DNA of 47,301 nt, taken from NCBI GenBank assembly GCA_903928075.1, contig CAIYPD010000114.1:1-47301 (forward strand). The letters are read 5' to 3'. Each line of letters begins with the position of its first letter. Position 1 is the stretch's first letter. The stretch is from Candidatus Firestoneibacteriota bacterium. Lineage in GTDB: Bacteria > Oederibacteriota > D2-FULL-39-29. Below the pieces are notes generated by a model. The model was not told where the DNA came from. It searched no databases and saw only the letters and a program-made list of their open reading frames with translations. Below, piece after piece: positions 41,097 through 47,301 of this stretch. Both the position numbers and the translations under genes were made by a program.

Positions 41097-42134
41097 ATGG
41101 TTAAGAAAGTTGTAACATTCGGGGAAGTGATGCTCCGGCTCTGCCCGCCCGGTTATTTGAGATTCCGCCAGGCGACATCCTTTGATGTGGTTTTCGGAGG
41201 AGGGGAGGCCAATGTCGCGGCTTCTCTCGCAAATTTCAAAATACCTGTGGACTTTGTGACCAGAATACCTAAAAATGATATCGGCGAAGCGTGCCTGAGT
41301 TTTATGCAGGGTTACGGAATTGGCACGGAACATATAGTAAGAGGCGGCGACCGGCTGGGAATTTATTTTCTGGAGAACGGCGCAATGCAGAGGGGAAGTA
41401 AAGTGGTCTATGACCGGGCGAACTCCGGGCTGGCCACGATAGAAAAAGGCATGATAGATTGGGACAAGGCGTTCGAGAATGCTGACTGGTTTCATTGGAC
41501 CGGTATTACCCCTGCGGTAAGTCAGGGCGCAGCGGAGGCCTGTTTGGAAGGAGTTAAAAAAGCAAAGGAAAAGGGTTTGATAGTTTCCTGTGACTTGAAT
41601 TTTAGAGCCAAACTCTGGAAATGGGGCAAAAAAGCCGGCGAGGTAATGCCGGAATTGCTTAAGTACTGCGATGTGGCGCTCGGTAATGAAGAAGACGCCG
41701 AAAAGGTCTTTGGCATAAAAGCACCCGAATCAGATGTCTCTTCAGGAAAAGTCGAAGCCGAACAATATAGATTTGTGGTAGAAGAATTGAAAAAGAAGTT
41801 CCCCAATTTAAAAAAAATAATCATTACACTCCGGGGCAGTGTGAGCGCCAGCCATAACAGCTGGTCGGGCCTGCTTTATGACGGCAGTAAAATATATGTG
41901 GGGCCGGTTTACCAGATAACGCATATTGTAGACAGAGTTGGTGGCGGGGATTCTTTCATGGGCGGGCTTATCTACGGACTTCGAACTTACGGGGAAGACC
42001 TGCAGAAGGCGCTTAACTTTGCTGTCGCCGCTTCCTGTTTGAAACACTCCATTATGGGTGATTTTAATATAGTAACGGTAGCGGAAGTAGAAGGGATTAT
42101 GAAAGGGGCAACGGCGGGAAGGGTGTCGAGATAG
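41097..42134 (+). CDS. kdgK: PfkB-family sugar kinase, 2-keto-3-deoxygluconate kinase-like
   Basis: Phosphorylates 2-keto-3-deoxygluconate to KDPG (inferred). Features: TFGEVMLRLCPPGYLRF, the PfkB motif GGGEANVAASLANF, SCDLNFRAKLW, VALGNEEDAEKVFG, and the anion-hole/base motif VDRVGGGDSFMGGLIYGL with the catalytic Asp. 345 aa. AAAGGAGGG (41082-41090) fixes ATG 41097. Followed 171 bp later by a KDPG-aldolase-like gene, which supports the substrate. Confidence 0.9.
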   Translation: MVKKVVTFGEVMLRLCPPGYLRFRQATSFDVVFGGGEANVAASLANFKIPVDFVTRIPKNDIGEACLSFMQGYGIGTEHIVRGGDRLGIYFLENGAMQRGSKVVYDRANSGLATIEKGMIDWDKAFENADWFHWTGITPAVSQGAAEACLEGVKKAKEKGLIVSCDLNFRAKLWKWGKKAGEVMPELLKYCDVALGNEEDAEKVFGIKAPESDVSSGKVEAEQYRFVVEELKKKFPNLKKIIITLRGSVSASHNSWSGLLYDGSKIYVGPVYQITHIVDRVGGGDSFMGGLIYGLRTYGEDLQKALNFAVAASCLKHSIMGDFNIVTVAEVEGIMKGATAGRVSR

Positions 42135-42145
42135 AGGGAAACTCT

Positions 42146-42278
42146 GTTCATAAGGTTTTTAAGGTTCGTAAAGTTAATAAAGTCTAAAATCGTTGAAGGA
42201 TTGTTTTTGTAAATCAGTGAAATCCAAAGGTTTTGGAATCTGTGTCCACCTGCGGTGAGATCTCGCCGAGGGCGGAGA
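42146..42278 (+). repeat. copy 3 of the bipartite intergenic repeat plus CCGCC hairpin
   Basis: Module 1 at 42146-42201 (gttcataagg, ttttaaggttcg..., AAAGTCTAAAATCGTTGAAG, GAT), a reduced module 2 (tttggaatctgtg, about 42231-42243), then TGTCCACCTGCGG and TGAGATCTCGCC (42243-42267), the relative of 34832-34874. Confidence 0.7.
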
Positions 42279-42305
42279 ATCTATTTTAAAAAGGGGGAAT
42301 TAAAA

Positions 42306-43325
42306 ATGGCTAGGTACAAAAGGATACAGGTTAATAACGCGATTATTGAGAGCGGGTTGGTGCCGGTGTTTTTCAATAAGGACATAGAAGTAGCGAAGAA
42401 TGTGGCGAAGGCCGTCGCAGCGGGCGGGTCCAGAGTATTGGAGTTTACCAACCGCGGTGAGTTTGCTTACCAGATCTTCGGTGACCTTGTAAAATTTTGC
42501 GAAAAAGAAGTTCCGGGTCTGATACTCGGCGTGGGTTCAGTGGGCGATCCCTATACCGCTTCACTTTTTATAAACAACGGCGCCAATTTTATCGTAGGAC
42601 CTATGCTCAATACTGAAGTCGCAAAAATTTGTAACCGTAAAAAAATTCCCTATTCTCCGGGCTGCGGCACGGCCACCGAAATAGCCAACGCGGAAGAGAT
42701 GGGCGTGGAAATCTGCAAGATTTTCCCCGGCGCAGAAGTCGGGGGACCCGGCTTTGTGAAAAACTTACTCGGCCCTATGCCGTGGAGTTCAATAATGCCG
42801 ACAGGAGGCGTTGAAGGGACAAAAGAATCCATCGACAAATGGTTTAAAGCCGGCGTAGTGGCGGTCGGTATGGGTTCGAATTTAATTTCAAAAGAAGTTC
42901 TTGAAAAACAGGACTGGGAAACGCTTACGAAGACAACCGCAAAACTTCTCGGCTGGATAAGGGAAGCGAAAGGTGTCCCGGTATTTACGGGCATTGAGCA
43001 TTTAGGGCTTTATCCGAGTGCCAAAGCAGACGGGAAGAAGGTTACGGATTTTTATGCCGAAACTTTCGGGCTTAAAGCGAAAGAAGGTAACTCATCTTTC
43101 TTTTTATCGTCAAGCGGCCCCGGCAGGATAGAGGTAATGAAAGATCCGCAGAGCGACAAGGTGCATGTGGCTATTAAGGTCTCGGATTTTGAACTTGCCT
43201 GCAAAATACTTACGGACAAGGGCATTGAACTCGAAGAGCCGAAGGTGAAGCCGGAGCTTAAAGCGGTTTTTCTTAAAAAGCTCGACCCGCTGGGCAACAA
43301 GATACATTTGCTGTGGGTGAGGTAG
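42306..43325 (+). CDS. KDPG aldolase fused to a C-terminal VOC/glyoxalase-like domain
   Basis: 339 aa. Residues 1-215 are an Eda-type aldolase: GLVPVFFNKDIEVAKNVAKA, VLEFTNRG (E46), SPGCGTATEIANA and the Schiff-base Lys in CKIFPGAEVGG (K138), GPMPWSSIMPTGGV. Residues about 228-339 match a vicinal-oxygen-chelate fold (GIEHLGLYPSA...VTDFYAETFGL...KKLDPLGNKIHLLWV). The aldolase splits KDPG to pyruvate and glyceraldehyde 3-phosphate. The VOC domain is unusual here and its role (metal-dependent lyase, isomerase or ligand sensing) is open. ATG 42306 after AAAAAGGGGG. Confidence 0.85.
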   Translation: MARYKRIQVNNAIIESGLVPVFFNKDIEVAKNVAKAVAAGGSRVLEFTNRGEFAYQIFGDLVKFCEKEVPGLILGVGSVGDPYTASLFINNGANFIVGPMLNTEVAKICNRKKIPYSPGCGTATEIANAEEMGVEICKIFPGAEVGGPGFVKNLLGPMPWSSIMPTGGVEGTKESIDKWFKAGVVAVGMGSNLISKEVLEKQDWETLTKTTAKLLGWIREAKGVPVFTGIEHLGLYPSAKADGKKVTDFYAETFGLKAKEGNSSFFLSSSGPGRIEVMKDPQSDKVHVAIKVSDFELACKILTDKGIELEEPKVKPELKAVFLKKLDPLGNKIHLLWVR

Positions 43326-43330
43326 AAATA

Positions 43331-43548
43331 AGGTTCATAAAGTTTTTAAGCAAAGCTTTTCTCGAGAGGAAGGATATATAGATGTCAACAAATGTTGACA
43401 TAGCGAGATAAGGTTCGTAAGGTCTAAAATCTTGGAAGGATATTGCTTTTGTTTTAATCTGACTTTCAAAAGTGTACATTCTAATATTTAGTCGTCTGCC
43501 GAAGCTTTTTGGCGGAAGGGCAATCCCTTAGTATTGTAATCTGTGAAA
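43331..43548 (+). repeat. copy 4 of the bipartite intergenic repeat
   Basis: A split module 1 (ggttcataaagtttttaagc at 43331, then aaggttcgtaaggtct and aaaatcttggaagga at 43410-43440) and module 2 (tgtaatctgtgaaatcg, about 43532-43548) just ahead of the next gene's SD. The middle holds a tgtcaacaaatgttgaca palindrome (43383-43400) and gtctgccgaagctttttggcgg. Confidence 0.65.
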
Positions 43549-43569
43549 TCGTTTTAGCAAAGGATGAAA

Positions 43570-44622
43570 ATGAGCGACAGAGTGATAGATTCCAAGAAAA
43601 TAAATGCGTTTATTTTTAAGGTGTTGGCTAAGGCCGGGGTTAATAAGGCTGATTCTAAGATAGTGGCTAACTCTCTGGTGGAGGGGGAGCTCTATGGCTT
43701 TTATTCGCACGGGGTTATGCGCCTGGCGCATTATCTGAAAAGGGTAAAAGCGGGGACGATTAAGAAAAACCCGAAGATTAAGATAGAGAAGAAAAACGGG
43801 TGTACTTCTTTAGTCGACGGTGGTCACGGTTTTGGCCATGCTATTTCTATGACAGCGGTAAAGCAGGCTATTAAACTTGCCGGGAAATTCGGGGTAGGCA
43901 TGGTGGGCGTGAAGAATAGTTCCCATTTCGGTATGGCCGGGGTTATCGCGCTGGAAGCTGTAAAGAAAGACATGATTTGTATAGCCATAAGCCACACGGA
44001 CGCTTCGGTCGTACCTTTTGGCGGAAGAATTCCGGCAATCGGCACCAATCCTATATGCGTCGCCGTTCCCTGCAATAAGAAATACCCGGTGTTACTGGAT
44101 ATGGCGACAAGTGTTGCCTCTTTAGGCAAAATAATAGTCGCGAGAAAAAAAGGTGAACCAATTCCGTCTGACTGGGGCGTTGACGAAGAAGGTGTGCCGA
44201 CGACAGATGCCAACAAAATTAAATATCTGCTGCCGATGGCGGGACCGAAAGGTTATGGCCTCGCTTTTATCGTGGATATTCTTTGCGGCCCTTTGACCGG
44301 TGCTCTTTTTGGCATAAGGCTCCCCAAAATGTACGGGGATTATGATAAATTCAGAATGCTCGGTCATATGTTTATAGTGATAAATATCAAAAACTTTGTA
44401 CCGCTAAAAGAGTTCAAAAAAAATGTGGCTTTGATGGTTGATGATATACATTCCATCCCGCCAGCAAAAGGCTTCTCTTCGGTCATGGTACCTGGTGAAA
44501 GGGAGTTCGCCTCTTATGAGAAAAACATAAAAAACGGTTTTTCTTTGGCGGAAGAAACCTATGCGGACCTGGAAAGTATTGCTAAGGAATACGGGGTGGC
44601 GTTGGAGATAGAAAAACAATAA
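43570..44622 (+). CDS. Ldh2/YlbC-family malate/lactate/ureidoglycolate-type dehydrogenase
   Basis: 350 aa NAD(P)-dependent 2-hydroxyacid dehydrogenase of the non-Rossmann Ldh2 group: LVEGELYGFYSHGVMRL, SLVDGGHGFGHAIS, GVKNSSHFGMAGVIAL (catalytic His), IGTNPICVAVP and MAGPKGYGLAFIVDILCG. A sugar-acid substrate such as 2,3-diketogulonate or a keto-gluconate is plausible from context. ATG 43570 is chosen over ATG 43564 because AAAGG at 43558-43562 would have no spacing to the latter. Confidence 0.9.
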   Translation: MSDRVIDSKKINAFIFKVLAKAGVNKADSKIVANSLVEGELYGFYSHGVMRLAHYLKRVKAGTIKKNPKIKIEKKNGCTSLVDGGHGFGHAISMTAVKQAIKLAGKFGVGMVGVKNSSHFGMAGVIALEAVKKDMICIAISHTDASVVPFGGRIPAIGTNPICVAVPCNKKYPVLLDMATSVASLGKIIVARKKGEPIPSDWGVDEEGVPTTDANKIKYLLPMAGPKGYGLAFIVDILCGPLTGALFGIRLPKMYGDYDKFRMLGHMFIVINIKNFVPLKEFKKNVALMVDDIHSIPPAKGFSSVMVPGEREFASYEKNIKNGFSLAEETYADLESIAKEYGVALEIEKQ

Positions 44623-44690
44623 GACAATAGATGATGGATAATAGATAATAAATAATAAATAATTGATGATGGGCGATAAATAATAAAAAT
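44622..44690. repeat. degenerate ataatag tandem patch
   Basis: Imperfect copies of gat(a/g)atagataataaat-type words, about nine units, filling the spacer before the cyclophilin gene. Non-coding. Confidence 0.7.
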
Positions 44691-44757
44691 GGAAAATACT
44701 ATTTCAGGTAACCAGTAATGCGAAATCTTGAGACAAAATGGTCAAGGAGAGGTTAGT

Positions 44758-45396
44758 ATGAAAAAGTTTGTTTTGGCGGTCATAGCATTAGTTTTTTGCA
44801 GTTTAAGTCCGGTGTTAGCGCAGGAGTCGGGAAAAAATTTAAAGGAGAATAAGAAAATGAGCAGTGAAGCGAAGTTATACGCTACTTTTGATACTTCCAT
44901 GGGAAAGATAGTCTGTGAATTGTTTCCCAGGGAAGCGCCCCTGACAGTTAAGAATTTTGTAGAACTGGCAAACGGGACAAAAGAATGGCTGGACCCAAAG
45001 ACCGGAGAGAAAGTGAAGAAACCTTTTTATGACGGCTTGATATTTCACCGGATTATTGATAATTTTATGATTCAGGGTGGTTGTCCCAACGGGATAGGTA
45101 ACGGTGGCCCCGGCTATAAGTTTAACGATGAATTTAGTTCAGGTCTGAAGTTCGACAAACCCGGGCGCCTGGCTATGGCCAACAGCGGTCCGAATACCAA
45201 CGGCAGTCAATTCTTTATCACGCATGTCCCTACAGACTGGCTGAATAATAAACACACAATCTTTGGCCAGGTTGTTGAGGGGCAGGATGTGGTAGATGCG
45301 ATGGGCAAAGTTGAAATGGACGCCAGAGGAAAGCCGGTAAAACCGGTAGTACTTAAAAAGGTACTTGTGAGTGAGGCGCTTCCCGGGAAGAAATAA
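44758..45396 (+). CDS. peptidyl-prolyl cis-trans isomerase, cyclophilin type, with signal peptide
   Basis: 212 aa. Signal MKKFVLAVIALVFCSLSPVLA|Q, a 13-residue linker, then the cyclophilin domain: FDTSMGKIVCELFPREAPLTVKNF, LIFHRIIDNFMIQGG (catalytic Arg), AMANSGPNTNGSQFFITHV, WLNNKHTIFGQVVEG. Folds exported proteins by isomerising prolyl bonds. SD AGGAGAGG ahead of ATG 44758. An in-frame ATG at 44857 has its own SD (AAAGGAG at 44841-44847), so a cytoplasmic form without the signal may also be made. Confidence 0.93.
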   Translation: MKKFVLAVIALVFCSLSPVLAQESGKNLKENKKMSSEAKLYATFDTSMGKIVCELFPREAPLTVKNFVELANGTKEWLDPKTGEKVKKPFYDGLIFHRIIDNFMIQGGCPNGIGNGGPGYKFNDEFSSGLKFDKPGRLAMANSGPNTNGSQFFITHVPTDWLNNKHTIFGQVVEGQDVVDAMGKVEMDARGKPVKPVVLKKVLVSEALPGKK

Positions 45397-45446
45397 GGTT
45401 CTAAGGCAGCACGGTCCTTCAGTCTGCATAATTAGCAAGAAAATAA

Positions 45447-45485
45447 AAAAAGGGTGCTGTGTTTTTCTGCAGCACCCTTTTTTAA
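45447..45485 (+). terminator. intrinsic terminator after the cyclophilin gene
   Basis: AAAAAGGGTGCTG (45447-45459) pairs with CAGCACCCTTTTT (45470-45482), a T-rich 3' arm. A 13-bp stem. Confidence 0.92.
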
Positions 45486-45611
45486 TTACCGGCTATTGAT
45501 GGCCTAAAATGTCTTAAAAAGCAAAATACAGACCCGCCTAAATAACCCTTTAATATTACCTGCCTGTCTGCTACAATACCTTTAGAAAATAAATTCACTG
45601 AGGGGTGAAAA

Positions 45612-47138
45612 ATGCTGTCAAAAATATATTCTGCTACCACTTATGGTATTGATGCGTTTGTTGTCGAAGTGGAGGTGGACCTTTCTCCCGGCCTGGCAAT
45701 TCATTCCACGATAGTGGGCCTTCCCGATATCTCGGTAAAGGAAAGCCGCGACCGGGTAAAAGCCGCTATTAGGAATTCCGGCTATGATTTTCCGTATCTT
45801 AGAATGACGGTCAACCTGGCGCCGGCAGATATAAAGAAAGAAGGCGTGGGTTTTGATTTGCCTATTGCTATAGGCGTGCTAAAAGCAAATGAAGACATAA
45901 CCGGGGCTACGAATGATTATATTCTTGTGGGCGAACTTTCGCTGGATGGGGAGCTAAAGCCCGTAAAAGGCGTGATCTCTATCGCGATGGCCGTTAAAGA
46001 AAGTAAACAAAAGAAACTGATTCTCCCGTCTGCGAATGCGGATGAGGCGGCGATAATCTCCGAGATAGAGGTTTATCCCGTAAAAACATTGAAAGAAGTA
46101 GTAGCCATACTTAACGGTCTGCTGAAGCCGGAAAAACATAAGATAAATATTTCCGACACCTTTAACAAAGCTCATAGTTACGAGATAGACTATAACGAGG
46201 TTAAGGGGCAGGAACATGCGAAGAGGGCTTCCGAAATAGCCGCGGCCGGCGGGCATAATATTGTAATGGTCGGGAGTCCGGGTTCGGGTAAGACGATGCT
46301 GGCAAGGCGCCTCCCGACAATTCTGCCGGATATAACCCTTGAAGAAGCCATAGAGACTACGCGGATACACAGTGTTGCCGGGCTGCTTGGGAAAAAGAAA
46401 TCCATCATCGCGGTCCGGCCTTTTAGAAGTCCGCATCATACGGCCAGTGATGTTTCGCTGGTAGGCGGCGGGACTTTTCCGAGACCGGGGGAAGTTTCTC
46501 TGGCGCATAACGGCGTCTTATTCTTAGATGAACTTCCTGAATTTGGTAAAAGCGTGTTAGAAGTTTTGCGCCAGCCGCTTGAAGACGGTTTTGTGACCGT
46601 CACCAGGGCGGCCGCCTCGGTAACCTATCCTGCAAGATTTATGCTCGTAGCCGCGCTTAATCCTTGCCCATGCGGGTACTACGGCGACGGAAGAAAAGGA
46701 TGCAAGTGCAGTATGTACGAAATACAAAGGTATTTGAAAAAGATTTCCGGCCCGCTTTTGGACAGGATAGATATACATATAGAAGTGCCGGCGGTAAAAT
46801 ACCAGCAATTATCCGCGGAAGCCACAGGAGACAGTTCAGAGACTATTAAAAAAAGAGTTGATGCTTCAAGAACCCTGCAAAGAGAAAGATTTAAAGGGCT
46901 TAAGGTCTTTTGCAACGCGCATATGAGTTCCCGTCATATAAAGAAGTTTTGCGCCCTGGATGAAGAGAGCCATAATCTTTTAAAGACCGCGATAGATAAA
47001 TTTAACCTAAGCGGGCGCGCTTATGACAAAGTGTTGAAAGTTTCCCGCACCATCGCCGACCTGGAAAGTTCCGAGAATATAAAGGTGGAACATATAGCGG
47101 AAGCCCTGCAGTACCGCGGACTAGACCGCTATTTTTAA
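45612..47138 (+). CDS. comM: YifB/ComM-family Mg-chelatase-like AAA+ ATPase
   Basis: 508 aa. N-terminal ChlI-like Lon-fold domain (YGIDAFVVEVEVDLSPGL, FDLPIAIGVLKA), central AAA+ with Walker A MVGSPGSGKTMLARRLP, Walker B VLFLDELPEF, sensor region VAALNPCPCGYYGD, the FRSPHHTASDVSLVGGG motif, and a C-terminal lid (NLSGRAYDKVLKVSRTIADLE). ComM is a hexameric branch-migration helicase that aids integration of transforming DNA (established for Vibrio ComM). ATG 45612 after TGAGGGG. Usually near dprA, which could lie beyond the window. Confidence 0.92.
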   Translation: MLSKIYSATTYGIDAFVVEVEVDLSPGLAIHSTIVGLPDISVKESRDRVKAAIRNSGYDFPYLRMTVNLAPADIKKEGVGFDLPIAIGVLKANEDITGATNDYILVGELSLDGELKPVKGVISIAMAVKESKQKKLILPSANADEAAIISEIEVYPVKTLKEVVAILNGLLKPEKHKINISDTFNKAHSYEIDYNEVKGQEHAKRASEIAAAGGHNIVMVGSPGSGKTMLARRLPTILPDITLEEAIETTRIHSVAGLLGKKKSIIAVRPFRSPHHTASDVSLVGGGTFPRPGEVSLAHNGVLFLDELPEFGKSVLEVLRQPLEDGFVTVTRAAASVTYPARFMLVAALNPCPCGYYGDGRKGCKCSMYEIQRYLKKISGPLLDRIDIHIEVPAVKYQQLSAEATGDSSETIKKRVDASRTLQRERFKGLKVFCNAHMSSRHIKKFCALDEESHNLLKTAIDKFNLSGRAYDKVLKVSRTIADLESSENIKVEHIAEALQYRGLDRYF

Positions 47139-47301
47139 AGAAAAGTGCGATATAAAATAATAGATCAAAAGAAATTTGCTATTAAAAAACTGTCATCTAT
47201 GTAAAAGTTTGTCAAGACGCAACAATCCTACCAGGGCAAAAATAAATGCGTTTGCCAAAACTCCTTCCATAGCCAATTAGCAAGTTTCACTTTTTGTTTT
47301 G
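47139..47301. other. terminal spacer of the window
   Basis: No convincing gene. A 26-codon minus-strand frame (ATG at about 47270, hydrophobic, ends near 47193) has no SD. A gene could begin beyond the window edge. Confidence 0.4.

Noticed and set aside
47193-47272. Short minus-strand hydrophobic frame at the right edge
   Set aside because: 26 codons, no SD, no similarity; cannot be supported.

Overview
The window reads as chromosome of an uncultured, mesophilic, Gram-negative-type bacterium. Supporting signs are moderate GC, many secreted proteins with Sec signals, a type IV pilin-like protein, several likely TTG/GTG starts, strong Shine-Dalgarno (SD) sites and sigma-70-type promoters. The mix of a vitamin B12-dependent ribonucleotide reductase, MtaA-like and B12/radical-SAM proteins, a secreted polysaccharide lyase, a hexuronate catabolic set and a hemerythrin/Fe-S stress cluster suggests an anaerobic, polysaccharide-degrading candidate-phylum bacterium (Omnitrophota/Firestonebacteria-like). 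That placement is inference; no rRNA is present. All confident protein genes are on the + strand.

Region by region. 1-402: end of a probable IS21-type element, then promoter and leader of the ribosomal operon. 403-3783: rpsF-ssb-rpsR-rplI-dnaB. 3812-7956: MtaA-like methyltransferase, B12/radical SAM protein and a secreted glycosidase-like protein. 8022-8416: a self-contained transcription unit for an unknown 60-aa protein. 8501-10463: ABC-2 exporter pair and a tautomerase. 10543-12747: secreted heparinase/alginate-lyase-like enzyme, followed by an acyltransferase relic. 13056-16614: membrane protein, nitroreductase, exported acetolactate decarboxylase, 41-aa peptide, MFS exporter. 16740-18810: SDR plus mannonate-dehydratase-type enolase. 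18985-20950: palindrome-controlled hemerythrin, Fe-S-associated and b561-like cluster. 21100-26862: secreted or hypothetical proteins, interrupted at about 23884-24157 by a compact, highly folded RNA that looks like an orphan HEARO/omega RNA. 26894-31953: AT-richer accessory segment with a truncated AI-2E transporter, a pilin, a REP-associated transposase with its repeats, a TPR/CsgG-like protein, and a Fic protein bracketed by a decayed and an intact tRNA-Gly locus. 32184-37521: PreA-PreT-ferredoxin fusion and class II ribonucleotide reductase. 37726-44616: six genes for sugar and sugar-acid oxidation. 44758-47138: cyclophilin and ComM-like ATPase.

How the genes work together (inference): the lyase at 10543 would release unsaturated uronates. 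The SDR (16740) and the mannonate-dehydratase-like enzyme (17617) would bring uronates to 2-keto-3-deoxygluconate. KdgK (41097) and the KDPG-aldolase fusion (42306) would finish the route to pyruvate and glyceraldehyde 3-phosphate, with the Gfo/Idh, ADH and Ldh2 proteins as accessory oxidoreductases.

The least explained items are the folded RNA at 23884-24157, the 60-aa protein unit, the palindrome-controlled Fe/NO-type cluster, the bipartite intergenic repeat shared by rplI and the sugar genes, and the tRNA-Gly/Fic islet.
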